Assembly: GCF_000247695.1 (NCBI RefSeq)
Contig: NW_004624732.1
Coordinates: 41,547,945 to 41,611,944, forward strand
Reading direction: 5' to 3'
Source: Heterocephalus glaber
Taxonomy: Eukaryota; Chordata; Mammalia; Rodentia; Bathyergidae
Length of the DNA: 64,000 nt
Part shown: positions 1-13,289 of the stretch, piece by piece
How positions within the stretch are numbered: the first letter of the stretch is position 1
Layout: every line of letters starts with the position of its first letter
The notes under the pieces: generated by a model
Databases searched by the model: none
What the model was told of the DNA's origin: nothing
Seen by the model: the letters and a program-made list of their open reading frames with translations, nothing else
Translations under genes and position numbers: made by a program

Positions 1-2385
1 TAAAAAGAAATATTTTAATTATTTTGACATTGATTTTTCTTTTTTTTTGAGATTTTGTGCTTGTTTTATTGCTAATAACTTTTTTTTATTGTTTTCTCTA
101 TTAAGGATATAATTTGTCCTGAAGTGATTCTGAAGCATTTCGGTTTAAAAATTCACAATATCGTAAGGAACAAAGTGTTCTAAACTAAATCTCTTCTAAG
201 AAAAAAGAGAAAACTGCAAGAATAATATCATTAGAAACATTAGAAAAGTAGAAAAATGCACTGAATTATATACATATGTAGGTAAGTACAGTGTGCATTT
301 GTCTTTTTGAATGATAACATACAAATTAACAAAAACAGATTGAACAATAAATACTGAAAATTATTTTTCCATCTCTATCAGTGCTCTATTTGTATTGCTT
401 GATTCCATATAGTTGAAGAAAACCTGGGTGCCTATTTAAAAATACTTGATAAGTACTTTAAAAGTTTTCTTAATATTTTTTGATAAGCATTATGCAAAAG
501 CAAATATCAACTATAATATTTTTATTTTTGTGGATTTTAAGATTATCAACCAACAATTGCAGATCAGACTTTAATCATGCCAAATATTTAGTTATTGTCC
601 TATTTTTACTTTAATTGGGTACATTATCAGAAAAAATTCCAAACTGATAATGAAGATGCAACACTTCTGATTTCAGTCCATGGGTGATTTGCAGAATGAG
701 TAACAACCGAAGTGGCTTGGCAACCCATGAGAATGGGCAGGTACAGACACAAAACTGCAACATCCAAAACACGCTAGCCAGAAAGTATTTTTCCCCTCTA
801 CTGTTGAGTTTTCAATTTTTAATGGTATATTAATTCTTCCTATTATGTTCCAAGATAGTTATGCCTTCCTACAAAAGATTATGAAGCTAATCACTGAGTA
901 TTATGCCGAAAAAGCACCACATTCCTGCATTCCAATTTCTTTTCCTATAGAGTACACAGATATCTGTAAGTGACAATAATTACTTAATACAACAATTCAA
1001 TATACCTGGCTATTATATCCGGTTGAAATTTTCCATAGTAATAGTTATTTGAGTGTTTTATTCATTTTGAATTTTCCTAGGTATCAATGCTAATTCTCAA
1101 GACTTAAAAACAAATAAGAAACCTAGTTCCTCACAAGTTCCATTTTCATCACGTGTATTCTGTTTAGATTGTAATAAAGGCTTGGAACCCAACATAAGAA
1201 ATATTCCTGGCAATAAATAGGCAAGGTGATAAGAGCATAGAATAAGAATGAATCAATAACAATTAAAAAGAAGATCAATTTATGATTACAAAATTTGTTT
1301 TTAATATATTTTAAAAATCGCTTGCCTTCTATTGCAGATACTTATTAGCTGCCTTGTTATAAATAGTAAATTGCATTTGGTTGACTTCATTGCTGGCTGC
1401 AGCAAAATACTGCTTTCTTTCATTGTTCTACATTACACAGCAGTGTTCTTTCTTCCTGTGTTCATAGACATGTGTCTTTTTTGCTGATTAAAATAGCTTC
1501 CTATTACATACTTTATGAAATCTCTAAATGCTTGTTTTAAATCACAACTTTGCTTTTTTAAAAAAGAATGATGTAATTTTCCTAATGGGCCATCTGCTTT
1601 CAAACAAGTTTCATGAGTAATTCTAAGGAGAAGCACTGTTACATGTTAACACATTTTTGGTGGAATAAAGGTAATATTCAACTACAGTTCAGCATATCGA
1701 GCACTTTTTGGGTAGTACCTAAAGTCCAAATATGTTCTCACCCAACTAAGAGTTTCTATAACAAGTTTCTCTATTCCCAGTTTCCAATGTTAGGCAGCAG
1801 AATTATAATGCTTTAGGAAAGAACAATCATATGTTATAATTCAAAAATCATTCATAGTTATCAGAATTAATTTCATATAAAAATGAACGTTGCCAATTTT
1901 AAAACTGCATTTTCATTTGCTTTTTATTTATAGATAATAAGAAATAAAACTATCCATTATATAATTGCAAGTTTCTGAAAATATATGAATAATTTGTTGA
2001 AATGCATATATCATCTTTCTTTTGATATTAAATTATTTGAGTCTTGTTTTAAGAAATTTTAAATTCTTTATATTTGTTTTAACATTACATCAGATATAAA
2101 TAAATTTATAAAGAAGCTTTTTGGAATTTACATTCATTTATCTTCCTTGTTCTCTTTGTTTTTATGCATATAAAAAAAGAAGGGATTTCTTATACTTATT
2201 GATTTCCATTAATTTGGAATATCATTGAAATTAAAATTGTTGTTGATTAAGTAGATTTGGTTCCTTTGTTATGGTAATGCAATTATTTGAGGGAGGTGAA
2301 AGGTAACACAAAAGCACATAATAAATGAAAATTAATAAAATAAAATCCATTGGAAATAATAAATTGATTAAGAAATTTACAATGA
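1..2385. other. AT-rich intron, no recognisable element
   Basis: Only short open frames with low-complexity translations occur here. I see no SINE box, LTR or L1 coding signature. Confidence 0.5.
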
Positions 2386-2389
2386 GAGA

Positions 2390-2480
2390 GGGCTGACTCA
2401 GTAATAGAGAACTTGCTTAGCATTTTCATGACCTATCCTAAGCTCCACAGAAAAATAAATACACAAATAAAATACGGAGA
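2390..2480 (+). repeat. Diverged ID/tRNA-type SINE
   Basis: GGGCTGACTCAGTAATAGAG, then CTTGCTTAGCATTTTCATGA and a decayed B-box, followed by an (A)n/ATAAATA tail. This is the usual layout of a rodent tRNA-derived SINE (A box, B box, A-rich tail). It is strongly diverged, with no clear target-site duplication. Confidence 0.55.
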
Positions 2481-3968
2481 CATGGAGGAGATAGAAATAA
2501 GGCCAGAGATAGGAAAAAAAATAATAAATAATTTTATATATAATATAAAATTAAATACTTTCATAATGTACTCAAGAAAAGGAAAATACTATGATAGGAG
2601 TTATGTTTAGGCTGAGGACCAAAAGAGTAGTTAAGAACAAAATGAACAGTAAGAGAGATTAGAGTTATTAATTCAATTATAGGAAAAAATGAAAAATAAT
2701 ACATGGAATTAAAATTAGCTAATATAACACAAAATACAAGTGGCAAATAATAATACAAAACTGTATATTAATATGTCCCTACTCAGCTCTTTTTGTCTAA
2801 ATTTTGGTCATTTAATCATTGCCTTTCTCTATTCCCATCTTAAGAATGAATAATTGAGTCTAGAGAGAAAGAAGGTGTTGTCTGCATCTTGAATGTTGGC
2901 ATGGTGTCATGCGTGGCTCAGAGAGGACTCGGGGGTTGGGGGGACACAGGGATCACTGATGGAAACTTTTCCCTTTTGCATCTCTACATTTACATGGAAC
3001 ACCAAAAAATCCAACGGGCACCTAGTCAACTTCATTAGATCAAGATAACAGCTCAACATTTTGTAAAATTTAAATTCCTTGTATAACCATTTAGTCACAA
3101 TTTTTCAATTAAATAAAACACCACGTGAAGCTGTTCTGCTGTCAGATTTATCTAAAATCTGTTCAGATTGGAAGGCCATGGTCCTTGCCAAAATCTACCC
3201 CAGGCAGCTCTCGAGGTGTGAATTTCACCAAATGTACATACCCATTAAAAAACACACTTTTTAAAAATTTACAGTATGTAATATAGCAGATACTGAGGGG
3301 TAAAGTTTGAAGCAAGTCACTATTCTCAATAATCATGTAGCCATCTTGAATATATCCTTCCTGCAACTACATATATACTTTAATAAAGTATATCAGTTGT
3401 ATCTTATGGTTTCACAATATCAGCAAATTAAGTCCTTGGATCAAAGAATTGTTCTTAAAATAGCTCATAAGGAATGATTTATCAAAAGCTTAGTTACTTT
3501 ATTTTCAATATGTAGGAAGATTCCACTTCCGGGGCATTATACTTCCTGATACTATGGAAATATTCTCTTTAGAGTCCATAGATATTTCTAGTGCAGATTT
3601 GTATATTCATAAAAATAATGGAGATGAAAAAGTATTTTTTTGTGTAACAAACTGACAATGAGGCTTTGGGTTAGATGTAAATCAGTATTTATAGATTTTT
3701 CCAATTGTATAGATTAATACAATTACTTTTTAGTTTACTGAATAAAAATAGAAGAAAATCTAATTGGTCTAAAGTAATTTTCTGATTGCTATTTGTAAGT
3801 TTAAAATAACTTGTATATTCTTTATATACAGATGTCATTTTGGAAGGTGAGAAACATTTACAGATATATTTTTCTATTGATTATAATCCCTTCTTTATGT
3901 GATTACAGAAATAAATGCCACATAGATATCAAGTGAAGCAATCATACTTCTTTTACAGAAAAATCACC
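2481..3968. other. Intron without recognisable element
   Basis: AT-rich sequence with one slightly more GC-rich patch near 2890-2960 (CTCGGGGGTTGGGGGG). No gene or repeat family recognised. Confidence 0.4.
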
Positions 3969-3969
3969 A

Positions 3970-4013
3970 TGTGTGTTTGTGTGTGTGTGTGTGTGTGTAT
4001 GTGTGTGTGTGCG
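3970..4013 (+). repeat. (GT)n microsatellite
   Basis: About 20 GT units with single interruptions (TTT, TAT) ending in GCGC. The apparent peptide MFVCVCVCV.. across it is a product of the repeat. Confidence 0.9.
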
Positions 4014-4205
4014 CACTATAAATTGGGCTATGATGGAAGATAGAAGAAATTCCCAGTATATTTTAGGAATTCAAATTACTCCTAATTTGTATCTTAAATT
4101 TAATAATTATTTAAAAATTATTATTTCAAAGTCTGTTTTTTGTGTTTTGCTGTTGTGATTATTTTGATAAATAGTGGCAGGCTCTTACCAAAAAAGTACA
4201 GAAGG

Positions 4206-4254
4206 TTCGATCCCAGGTACAAAAAAACCCCGCAAAAACCAAACAAACAAAAAA
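4206..4254 (+). repeat. 5'-truncated SINE tail with target-site duplication
   Basis: TTCGATCCCAGGTAC (the B box and 3' end of the local ID SINE) plus an A-rich tail of about 35 bp. The 9 bp repeat TACAGAAGG lies on both sides, at 4197-4205 and 4255-4263. This is a very short 5'-truncated retroposition. Confidence 0.7.
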
Positions 4255-4269
4255 TACAGAAGGGGTTTA

Positions 4270-5405
4270 GAACCACCTTACTGGGTGCCACATGTCCAAA
4301 TTAGAAAAAACAAAAAAGAGTGTGCAAGTCAATGAGATCTAAAATCCAGTCACACTTCTGTTTATTGACTCTTCAAACATAGTTCATTTGCTTTAATTCC
4401 CTGAATTTTTAATTTTTAAATTTTTTCAGCTATAATTTATGTAGCTTGAACCTATTTTGGTTCACAGAAATTACTAGTGACCTCTAAATGAATTTATTAG
4501 TAGAGAATGAAATGGAAGAGGAACAAATCTACCCTGAACCAAAATTTAACAAGAACCGGGGAGTCTGACTTTTCATCATAATAAGTATGGCTCATGGTAG
4601 GTTGGTCAGGTCCATTTTCTCCATGGGTTACTTTAAACAGAAGCTAATCTCAGTTTTTTAAATATGTTATCAGAGACAGCCAATGCACCTTGATTTCTTA
4701 AACCAGAATTCATTTTTTATTTACTTTGTTAAATCTAATTCAGTTTAGATAAATTATATATCTTTCATTATGTCTACTTGTTAAGCCAAAAAATAATAAT
4801 AAAGCAAACACTTTTATATATTTATATCCTTATTTATCTATGGAAGAAATACTTTAGGATTATCAAAATATAGAGAATTTGTTAAATAAACAAAATAATG
4901 TGATTCCAGCCAGAAAATAGCAATTTGCCATTTATACCTCCAAAAATCCACTTACCTCCCTCAACACTTTCCACACACACATGCATTTCTTGACAAGAAA
5001 GATGTCATTAATACCTTGTGAAATTTATAAACTGCTTTCTGGTTCAGCACTGCACTTACACTGCTTTGACTGGATGATATTGTAGTCAGGCTTATTGAAT
5101 CTAGGAATGGTGTGAATGTTTTGTACCCTCAACACCCATCTAAATACATAAATACAATTTTAGTCTTTGTTTCTTTCTTTAAAAATTGAGAAATATGTGA
5201 AATGCTTTCAGCTAGGAGGTAGAGTCATCAAGAGTCTATTTGGCTAAAGTCCTGACCATGTCAAATATTATAGAGGTAGCTATATTACAAGTTCCTCCAA
5301 TTGTGCATGTTTTCTTCTACCTTTGTAGTTGTAAATTATATTCAAATATCTTCTCTTACTATCACCAATAAGTAGTGTCTAAAATAATGACCAACTTTGG
5401 GGGGA
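4270..5405. other. Intron without recognisable element
   Basis: AT-rich, no open frame of note and no repeat family that I can name. Confidence 0.4.
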
Positions 5406-5410
5406 AATGC

Positions 5411-5414
5411 ATCT

Positions 5415-5452
<38 letters not shown>

Positions 5453-5460
5453 GTGTGTAT
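5411..5460 (+). repeat. (GT)n(GC)n microsatellite
   Basis: Alternating GT run with an internal GCGCGCGC block, ending TGTAT. Purely alternating purine-pyrimidine. Confidence 0.9.
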
Positions 5461-6239
5461 GCAATGATCAGATATTGTTGAGGGTTTCCCATCCTTCTTA
5501 AAATAGTACATTCAATTGTTCCCACTGTAAAACAATTAAATGAATATAGAAAAAGAAGTTACCACTAGTATAAAGAATTCTGGATGAAATAATTCTAGAC
5601 AGTAGCCTGTTCCTACCTCAAGAACATTTTTTTGTTTATGTGAAGAAAGCAGTACACAAAACAATTGTGTAAATTTCTTAAGAGATATTGCATATATTTC
5701 TGTCATTAATAAATTCTATAATGAAGTTTACTAGTCAAACAACCTGAAAATTAGCTTGACATTAATAATATATGTAATTTTGACATATATTTGAAAAAAT
5801 ATGTTATTACATAAAGTAATTACATATATATATATATATTCAGAGTTCTTGGAAAAGGCTAAGACCATTCTCAAGTACACTGTACATTCTCAAGTACACA
5901 TCTTAAATTGCTTACACATTTATCTTTTAAATCTAAATGGATATAGAATACGTGGGCTGCTCACTGTATGCAGAACAGCATATGCCCATTCACAGAATGG
6001 AACAAGTACCAGTCCTGAATGATCATATCAGTTTCATGAGGTACCCAGACTATTTGTTGCTCACAAAAAATTGACAGTATATCTATGTTTCATGTTTAGC
6101 TGTAGAGCACCTAGAAAAAGTCAGTATTCAAAGTGGGCCAGGAGAAGGAAGGAGGTGAGGGATATAATTCAAGAGGTAAAAAGTTCAAATTTTATAGCCT
6201 CACTGTTCCTTCAGTTGGTATTTTTAAATCCCTATCCCA

Positions 6240-6605
6240 TATGTTATGACAATTGTAACATCCTGAAATGCATATGTTGAAGCCCTAACCCCAATACCTC
6301 ACAGTTTGACTGTAATTGGAGATAGGACTTCAAAGACATTATTAAGGTAAAATATAGGCAACCCTAATTTAATATAACTGTTGACTTCATGAGAAGCAAA
6401 GGTCAGGACATAGAGACATTTATGTGGCTAAACAGATTAAGACAGTGGAAAAAGATTGTCATCTACAAACCAAGAAGAAAGAAATAATCTATGCCAATAC
6501 TTTGATCTTGGAATTCCCATCTCAGGAACTGTGAGGAAGTAAGTTTTTGTTGTTTTAACCATACACTCTGGGGTATTTTTAAAGGTTGGTCTAGCACATT
6601 CATAT
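6240..6605 (+). mobile_element. MLT1-type LTR (ERVL-MaLR), degenerate
   Basis: Contains the MLT1 signature GCATATGTTGAAGCCCTAAC followed by GACTGTAATTGGAGATAGGA. Further on are CATCTACAAACCAAGAAG, CTTTGATCTTGGAATTCCCA and GAACTGTGAGGAAGTAAGTT, all in the order of an MLT1 LTR in plus orientation. Ancient, with many substitutions. Confidence 0.8.
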
Positions 6606-6612
6606 TTTGTTT

Positions 6613-7316
6613 TAGACAGAATTCTAAGAATAACTCCTAATGACTTTCATCCTTATATAATCTTCTCTTTTTTTTTTTTTTTGGTATTAGGGATCAAACT
6701 TGGGACCTTGCTCTTGTGAGGCAGGTGGCAGAAGCACTGAGCTAAATCCCTGGCCCAACCCCGGCTTTTTCTAATGTGGTTAGAATCTGTGACAATGATG
6801 AGATATCACTCTTCAAGTTATATTGCATTTTATGACAAGATTACCCAACTGTCCTCAGTGTTATCCAATGAGGTCTTTAAAGTAGAGGATTTTATCCATC
6901 AGGTGGCAGAAGAGGAAGTAAAAGATGTAAAGCAGGAAGCATGAGGGTCTTCTGGCACATCACTGCTGGCTTTGGACACAGAGGAGAGTCACACACCAAT
7001 GGAAGTATTGGCCTTTAATTGCTGAGGGTAATATCACTGACAGCCAGCAAGAAAATGTGGCCTCAGTCCTGCAGTCCCAAACCACTGCATTTTCTATCAA
7101 TCTAAATGAACTTGGAAGTTGATTCTTCCTCAGACCTCCAGATAAGACCTCAACTTGATTAACAACTTGATTTCACCCTTTTGTACAACTTTATGCACAA
7201 AACCCATTTGTTTCTGTCCAAACTTCAGGACCAAAGAACTGTGAGATCGTAAGTGACTGATATTTTTTAATGTTTCATTTGTTGTGGTTTATTACACAAC
7301 AGAAAATTAATGTAAA
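6613..7316 (+). mobile_element. Ancient MaLR-like LTR, interrupted by a SINE
   Basis: Starts GACAGAATTCTAAGAATAAC, resumes after the SINE with GTTAGAATCTGTGACAATGA, and later has ACAGCCAGCAAGAAAATG, CTTGGAAGTTGATTCTTCC and GAACTGTGAGATCGTAAG. This is the familiar order of a mammalian LTR-like repeat ending in 'aactgtgagataataa'. The exact subfamily is not certain. Confidence 0.6.
6667..6757 (-). repeat. ID-type SINE, antisense
   Basis: A poly(T) run followed by GGTATTAGGGATCAAACTTG, GCAGGTGGCAGAAGCACTGA and GCTAAATCCCTGGCCC. This is the reverse complement of the local ID SINE (A box GATTTAGCTCAGTG). It sits inside the LTR-like repeat 6613-7316, so it is younger than that repeat. Confidence 0.9.
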
Positions 7317-7809
7317 ATTCCCTTCATAATTTTACACCATGATGATCAACAATGTGTTTCTTTAAGAAGAGGGTATATACATTTGTGTGTCCATATGTGT
7401 GTGTGCATGTAGTTTGTGTGTATGAATATGGCTAATATTATTTTTCTATTTTCAGTTTGTTCATATATATACAAGGTTTACAGATATACACATAGAACCA
7501 TTAAAGTATTTACCTTTTATAACTACTAACATAACAAACACACATTCTTAAACATATACTTTCTGATTGCATAAAAGAATTAAAATCCCCTCTCCAGACA
7601 CTCTTTCATCAAGATAATTGTATTTTATCCTTAGTATCTATCTTTCTGTTGTTGTTGTTGATATTCCCAACATCTATACCTGGGAGTTGTCACATAGTTG
7701 TCAATTAAAATCTGTTGTGTAGACAATGAATACATTCATTTAAGTAGAGTATGGCCACAAAGTTGTGTGACTAATGCTAAGAATGCTGACCTAAATCAAC
7801 ACATTCATG

Positions 7810-7900
7810 GATGTCAATCTTGCCTCCACTGAGTCAAGATTTTCATCTTGGAATCATTTTATCACCTCCGAGCCTAATTTGCCTTATCTGGGATGCTGTA
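7810..7900 (+). repeat. Possible MIR fragment
   Basis: The stretch ATTTTATCACCTCCGAGCCT followed by TTTGCCTTATCTG resembles the MIR core 'ttaacctctctgagcctcagtttcctcatctg'. A second weak MIR-like patch lies near 8185-8330. Confidence 0.35.
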
Positions 7901-8339
7901 TAGCACGACAAGGAGTTCAATTGTAATTCTGTCATTAGTTTTTTGATGGTAGGTAGTAAATAACTCCCATGCTCCTTTATTTTTAACATCTATGGAAAGA
8001 ACAACAAATAATGTCACTGGAAAGGCCATCATTAGCCGCTATAGTAGTGTCATGTAAATTAGAAAACATAGCTCCATTTTCAAGAGCATTTGTAGCGATG
8101 TGTGGAAAGATATATACTCTCAAGCTTTCTGGGATATTTATTCACCCTGGTGCCCTGAACAACTGTAGCTGATATTATATTCAGGTTGTTCTCTGGATAA
8201 AAGGAGATAATCTACTTGAATCTAATAGCACAGTATCTGAGTGATAACTATTTTGTGTCAGTAATCATCATCGTTACCACCATTATCGTGAACATTGTCT
8301 TATTTTACATGGGAAGAGTAGCATTTAACCAGGATAGAT

Positions 8340-9260
8340 AAAATGAGGACTAGCCTAGCACAGATTAAAGGTCCCTCTCACAGAAGGGAAGGGGATATAC
8401 AGTTGGTTCTTTCAAGTGCTTGAAAAAACTATGCACTTTCAACACGGCAGTCCCTCCATAAAGAGCTAGTGATACACTGAATGTATTCTAGTTTTCTTAA
8501 AGAAAATGCATCTATATATCTTAAGAAATCTAAACTTTGAATTGTCTAATATATGCACATTTAGAAGAAAAATGTAACAAAATTCCTCAAGTGCCCATGT
8601 AGAGAAGAATTTCTTTTACTGTGAAATTATTTGTTATTTAATTCTTTACCCAGTGCTCAATTCTAAATAAAAATTATAACATAGATTACAACAACCTAAT
8701 ATACAATAATATCAACATGAATGTTATGATTATCATACATTGGTTCTATTTCTACAGTTTTCCTCAGAAAATAATTGTACTTAGGCCAAGTATGTGAGTT
8801 TGAGTTCTGCATTATAAAATAGATGTTTTTACAAAGAATACTGCCAAATGTCTAAATGCTTGTCCCAAACCACCATTAAAAGGTTCTGGTAAACCCATTT
8901 TTTAAAGATTTTGGAACAGTTAGTCCTGTATCAATTTTAGACAAAAATAAATCTGTAGTATATTACCTACTGATTTTCACTGAAAGATGTTTTTATTCGT
9001 ACACTAATTACACTATATATAGTTAGAGTAGTTATTTTTAGAGTTCACAACCAACAGTGTAAAGATGAGTCATTTAATCCATCAGAAACTGATTGGATTT
9101 CATTTTACATATCTTTAACAGGCCTATAGTGCCTATAAAGTATACTCTAGTAAGAATTAGTATGTATTTGCAAGGAAAAACAAGATATTTTTAATTGCTT
9201 CATTTTGCATATACTGATATAAAATGGAATTTAAAGACATATAATAGGACACTATCCTTA
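8340..9260. other. Intron without recognisable element
   Basis: AT-rich, no repeat or coding signature recognised. Confidence 0.4.
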
Positions 9261-9264
9261 TGTG

Positions 9265-9640
9265 CTACAGCTGTTTTAGCACAATACTACACACTGAGTG
9301 CCTTAGACACAGAAACTGATTTTCTCACCATTTTGAGGACAGAGCTTTGTCAGCAGGACTGGTTTATTCTGAGGCCTCTCTCTGTGACACACAGATGGTG
9401 TCCTTGCCATCTATTCCCATGGCTACTACCACCTCCCCCCGCCCACCCAGCCTCTTTTACAATGTCCACATTTCTTCTTACAAGAACACCAGTGAATTGT
9501 GTTAAGACCTGGTTTAACAACTTCATTTTAACTGAGTTACCTCTTTAAATGTCCTATCTCCAGTACAGTTACAGTGTGAGATGCTGGAGTTAGGGACCTA
9601 GCACATGAATTTTGAAGGGACACAGTTCAGTTCACAAATT
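9265..9640 (-). mobile_element. MLT1-type LTR, antisense
   Basis: Read as given, it follows the reverse complement of an MLT1 LTR: CTGTTTTAGCACAATACTAC, then TTCTCACCATTTTGAGGACA. Later come TTCTTACAAGAACACCAGTG, CTCTTTAAATGTCCTATCTC and GGGACACAGTTCAGTTCAC. The 117-codon plus-strand open frame across it (9195-9548) is an accident of the LTR. Confidence 0.8.
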
Positions 9641-12189
9641 ATGCTACAGGAGGAAGTGAAGAAGAAGCTATCCGGATTCCACTCTTGGCTTGTCACCCGT
9701 TATACATGAGACTCTTGACTAAGCAAACTCGGTGCCTCATCTTTCCTTCTTTCTCTCAAAGAAGGATATCCTGCAGGCTGAATGGAGTGCTAAAACCCAT
9801 TTCCCCTGAATTGTACCATTGCAGGGAAGCCCATCTTTACATGAACATTTCACTTTTATAAGCAATTCCTGCCACCCCTCAAATCAAGAAAGCTAGTGTT
9901 ACAAAGCTCTCAGGAAAAAAAGACCCAATATCAATTATACTACTTGAACTTGTCCAGGTCCAATATAGTGAATAGTAGAATAATGATATCCTATGCTCTA
10001 CTGCAAATTTGACAGGCATATACTGGGTTTGATGTCTTTCTTTCAGAGGGGATGATGGAAGACACAGGGGAGGGAAGACAGAAAATGATATTGCCCTTAA
10101 AAATAAATTCCTAGAACACAACTTCCTGCAGGGCTTCATTTAGCAAAATATGTCATTTTAAAAGCACTTTTGAGTGAAAGTCAAATGTAAATTTTATATA
10201 CTGACTATAAAGAATAAAACATCCTCTGGGAAGAAATATGCTCATCCATGAAAGGTAAGAAGCCTTCATCCCCAAGTCCAAATGCTAGATTACTTGTGGA
10301 TAAATGATGGATCGAATAGTTTCTGGAAGGCTCCTGGATCAGCCTTTGGCTTTGTCCCTGTAGAGCCCTGTAGGAGCATTTGTTTATAGTACATCATCCT
10401 TTAAGCTAAGGAGATTTTACCAGAGTCGTCTCTAGAATTCACCTATTTCATTTCCCCCTTTTAGTTCACATCATTTCAAAGTTTCACTTCCTGTTGTTTC
10501 CAGGCCTGGCTGAGGGACATGTGTCTTTCTCTATTGAATGACCTATGATCTTGGGTCAAAACACCAAAGAGCAGGGAGTTCTTGAATGGAAAGGTGAGCT
10601 GTTTTGTCACTGCTTAGCCTGTTCTGTCTGTGTGAGCTATGGACACTCAGTGCAATCACCTATGCCTCCAATTAACCTTTCTTAGAGTTGCAAAGACAGA
10701 CGTTCAGAGACCTAATCATTAGTAGAATGAGGAGAAATGTCACCCTCTTCTTCATCCCTACTGTGCTAAGCAAATGAAACTACATGAGATAGACCATTTT
10801 AATTCACAATTACACTTTTCCCACCCTTCAAAGTAATGCTTCAATGGGAGGGGTTTTTTTGTTATTAAAGAAGGGTCAATGCTTTTGGCCTCTCTCCTGC
10901 TAAGGAGAGAAACCTCAGAATAAAACAAACAAAACAAAAAGAATTGGAAGAGACATAAACTGTACTCATAGGTCTCATATTCTGTCTCTTTAATCTGTAA
11001 GATCATTTCAGATTCTCTACCTAACAAAAAGCTTAGCTCTATTGCTCTCATATATTAGCTCATTGCAAAGTTACCTCTAAATCACTATTACTTAGCAACA
11101 AGAACCATGCTTCTATCCATTTTATTGTTCCTACAGTCTGTCTTCGGTGTCTTATTCTACTATACAACTTTAAAGGGCAATATCTGTTTGCTAATAACCT
11201 CCCACCTAAATTCCATTTTACTTCTCTGACCTGTGTCAAAGAAAGAAAGTTTAAAAGGAAATTATAAAAGGATTTCTAACTTATATCCTTAGAGGAAAGG
11301 TCAGTGTGTGAATATAAGAAGTTCATTAATATTCTACTATCTAAATAAAGTTTAAAATCCTACAACAACAGAAACATAACAGAAGCACTTGTCATTTCAT
11401 GCAGAGTCACATCTAACCTAACGATTTATAGCTATTTTCATTTTTCATAAATGTTTCTATGCCTATTACCCAGGAGACTTGTTATTTTTGCCGAATTGTT
11501 CAATTAGAACTGATCACTCCCAAAGCCAACATAAAACAACCCTGGTGGGATGGTCTTCCGTCTTTTCAAAATGATACTACATTTTAAAATTAGGTAGCCT
11601 AAGGAGTCGTTTTAGGATTTGAACCTTTCTTTACCTCAATATTTCAAAAATGGAGAGCAATTTCAGAGAAATGCAAACTCTGCTTTCAATGATAATGGCC
11701 AGTTTAGAGGGGTACAGAAGAACATAAACTAAAGTTCCCCATTCTAGAAAAGGAAATTTTAAGCTCTACTTTTTAAGAGTACAGTATCAGTTAATAATAT
11801 TTTCCTCAAATGTACATTTCAATCCATTATTTTTAACCTTAGACAGTCTAAACATAATGTTTCTGGAAGAGTTATTAGAAAAAAACAATTCCTAGAACAA
11901 ATTTTTCCTAATATATGCATGAAATACCTAGCGATCAAAAGTTTTACAATTTAATTCAAATTAGTACAGATGATCTATCTCTTCTTAGATATATCCTGAG
12001 GAAAGGAAACATATTTTCAGTTAGGTGTTGAAAATGCACAAGAGAGAACCTGCCCAGAAGGGCAGCAGGATGCTCTTTCAAAAGATCCTCTAGATAAGAT
12101 GCTTCTCTGGAGCTCTGGGCACAAAGAAAGCACACAGAGTTTCCAGTAGAGAGGAGCTTTTTCTATGCAACAAGAATGATTTAAGCACT
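9641..12189. other. Intron, moderately GC-rich patches, no element assigned
   Basis: Somewhat less AT-rich than its surroundings around 10250-10720. It holds no repeat that I recognise and no splice-bounded open frame with family resemblance. Confidence 0.4.
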
Positions 12190-12290
12190 TTTTCTGCAAA
12201 TCGAATATTGTTGTTTCCTTTGCACAGATGGGACAAAGAAGACACAGAGAGGCTAAGTGCAGGCCAAGAATAAAGATATCCATGGAGACA
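12190..12290 (-). repeat. MIR fragment, antisense
   Basis: TTGCACAGATGGGACAAAGA followed by GACACAGAGAGGCTAAGTGC matches the reverse MIR pattern 'ttttacagatgaggaaactgaggcacagagaggttaagt'. It explains part of the overlapping open frames on both strands (12017-12650). Confidence 0.55.
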
Positions 12291-13065
12291 CTGAGCTTTG
12301 GTACTAAGCTGTTGGAATTCAGAAGACTTTTTCCTGCACTAGGGAGAGTGAAGGGCCACTTTGGTACATGCTGCCAGGTGTCTTGGCCTACCCAGGCATT
12401 TTGCTCCCTTTTTTCTTTACTAGCAGAATCCCGAATATCATTTTTGAAAAGGATGGGCAACATTGAGAATATGCATTGTCCCACACACCGTATGATCAGT
12501 TCTGGCCAAGGAAAGCTAAGCAGAAATATACTGGGATCAGTTCATATAAAACCCATTGTTTGCCTGACAAAGACAATCAGCTGGCACTTGGCTTTTTCAG
12601 TTTTCTCTTTCCCTTCTCTCTGCTGGAAATGGAATTATCAGGACAGGTAGGGCATATAGGTATAGGTCTGACAGCTACTTGCTAAAGATGTCAGAGAAGG
12701 TGGAAAAGGCCTGTTGTCATCCTGCAGCTGCCATCTTTATTCTGAACTGTCCACTTTTTGTAACTTTTTTATATGATAAAAGCACACATCTATTTAATTA
12801 AGCTAATATTTCTCTAACATATAGTCAAGTGCAATTCTAACCAAAAGGAGCTATGGAAAAACAAAAGGAATAAAAACAGATTGTGCAGATTACACCATAA
12901 TGCCTCAGTCTGGCAGTATGTGTACCCAGTTCAGTACATGTAAAGTTCCATGAAGCATCCTGCCACTGTGAAGATTACGTCACTCCAGGCAGTGGCAGTA
13001 CCTGGGCACAGACCTGCCTCTACAATGGTATAGCATAGATGGTTCAGCTAAAATACTTCAGTATA

Positions 13066-13284
13066 AATTTGACAAACTATGTCCTGTTGAGGAAATTTTA
13101 CCAACATCCTGTTTTTGTAGAGTATAAGCTGTGAAATGTAGTTTTTCTTCAATCATCAAAGCATTTTATATAAAAAAGAAAAACAAACAAAAACAGAAAA
13201 GGATATTCAATAGAGTTCCCATGGGCCTGTGAACCCTAAATATTTACTATCTGGTCCTTTACAGAAAAAGTTTACTGACCCCTG
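13066..13284. mobile_element. hAT-Charlie non-autonomous DNA transposon (MER type)
   Basis: Begins GACAAACTATGTCCTGTTG, has CATCCTGTTTTTGTAGAGTA in the middle, and ends AAATATTTACTATCTGGTCC followed by CAGAAAAAGTTTACTGACCC and CTG. This is the well-known mammalian element with terminal CAGGGGTC-type inverted repeats. The length of about 219 bp fits a short MER element. An A-rich insertion near 13170-13195 interrupts it. Confidence 0.75.
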
Positions 13285-13289
13285 GGGAA

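Noticed and set aside
9195..9548. 117-codon plus-strand open frame
   Set aside because: Lies almost wholly in an antisense MLT1-type LTR, so it is not a gene.
12017..12650. Overlapping 155- and 140-codon open frames on both strands
   Set aside because: The region is a little less AT-rich and includes a MIR. Neither product resembles a protein family, and overlapping open frames on opposite strands suggest chance lack of stops.
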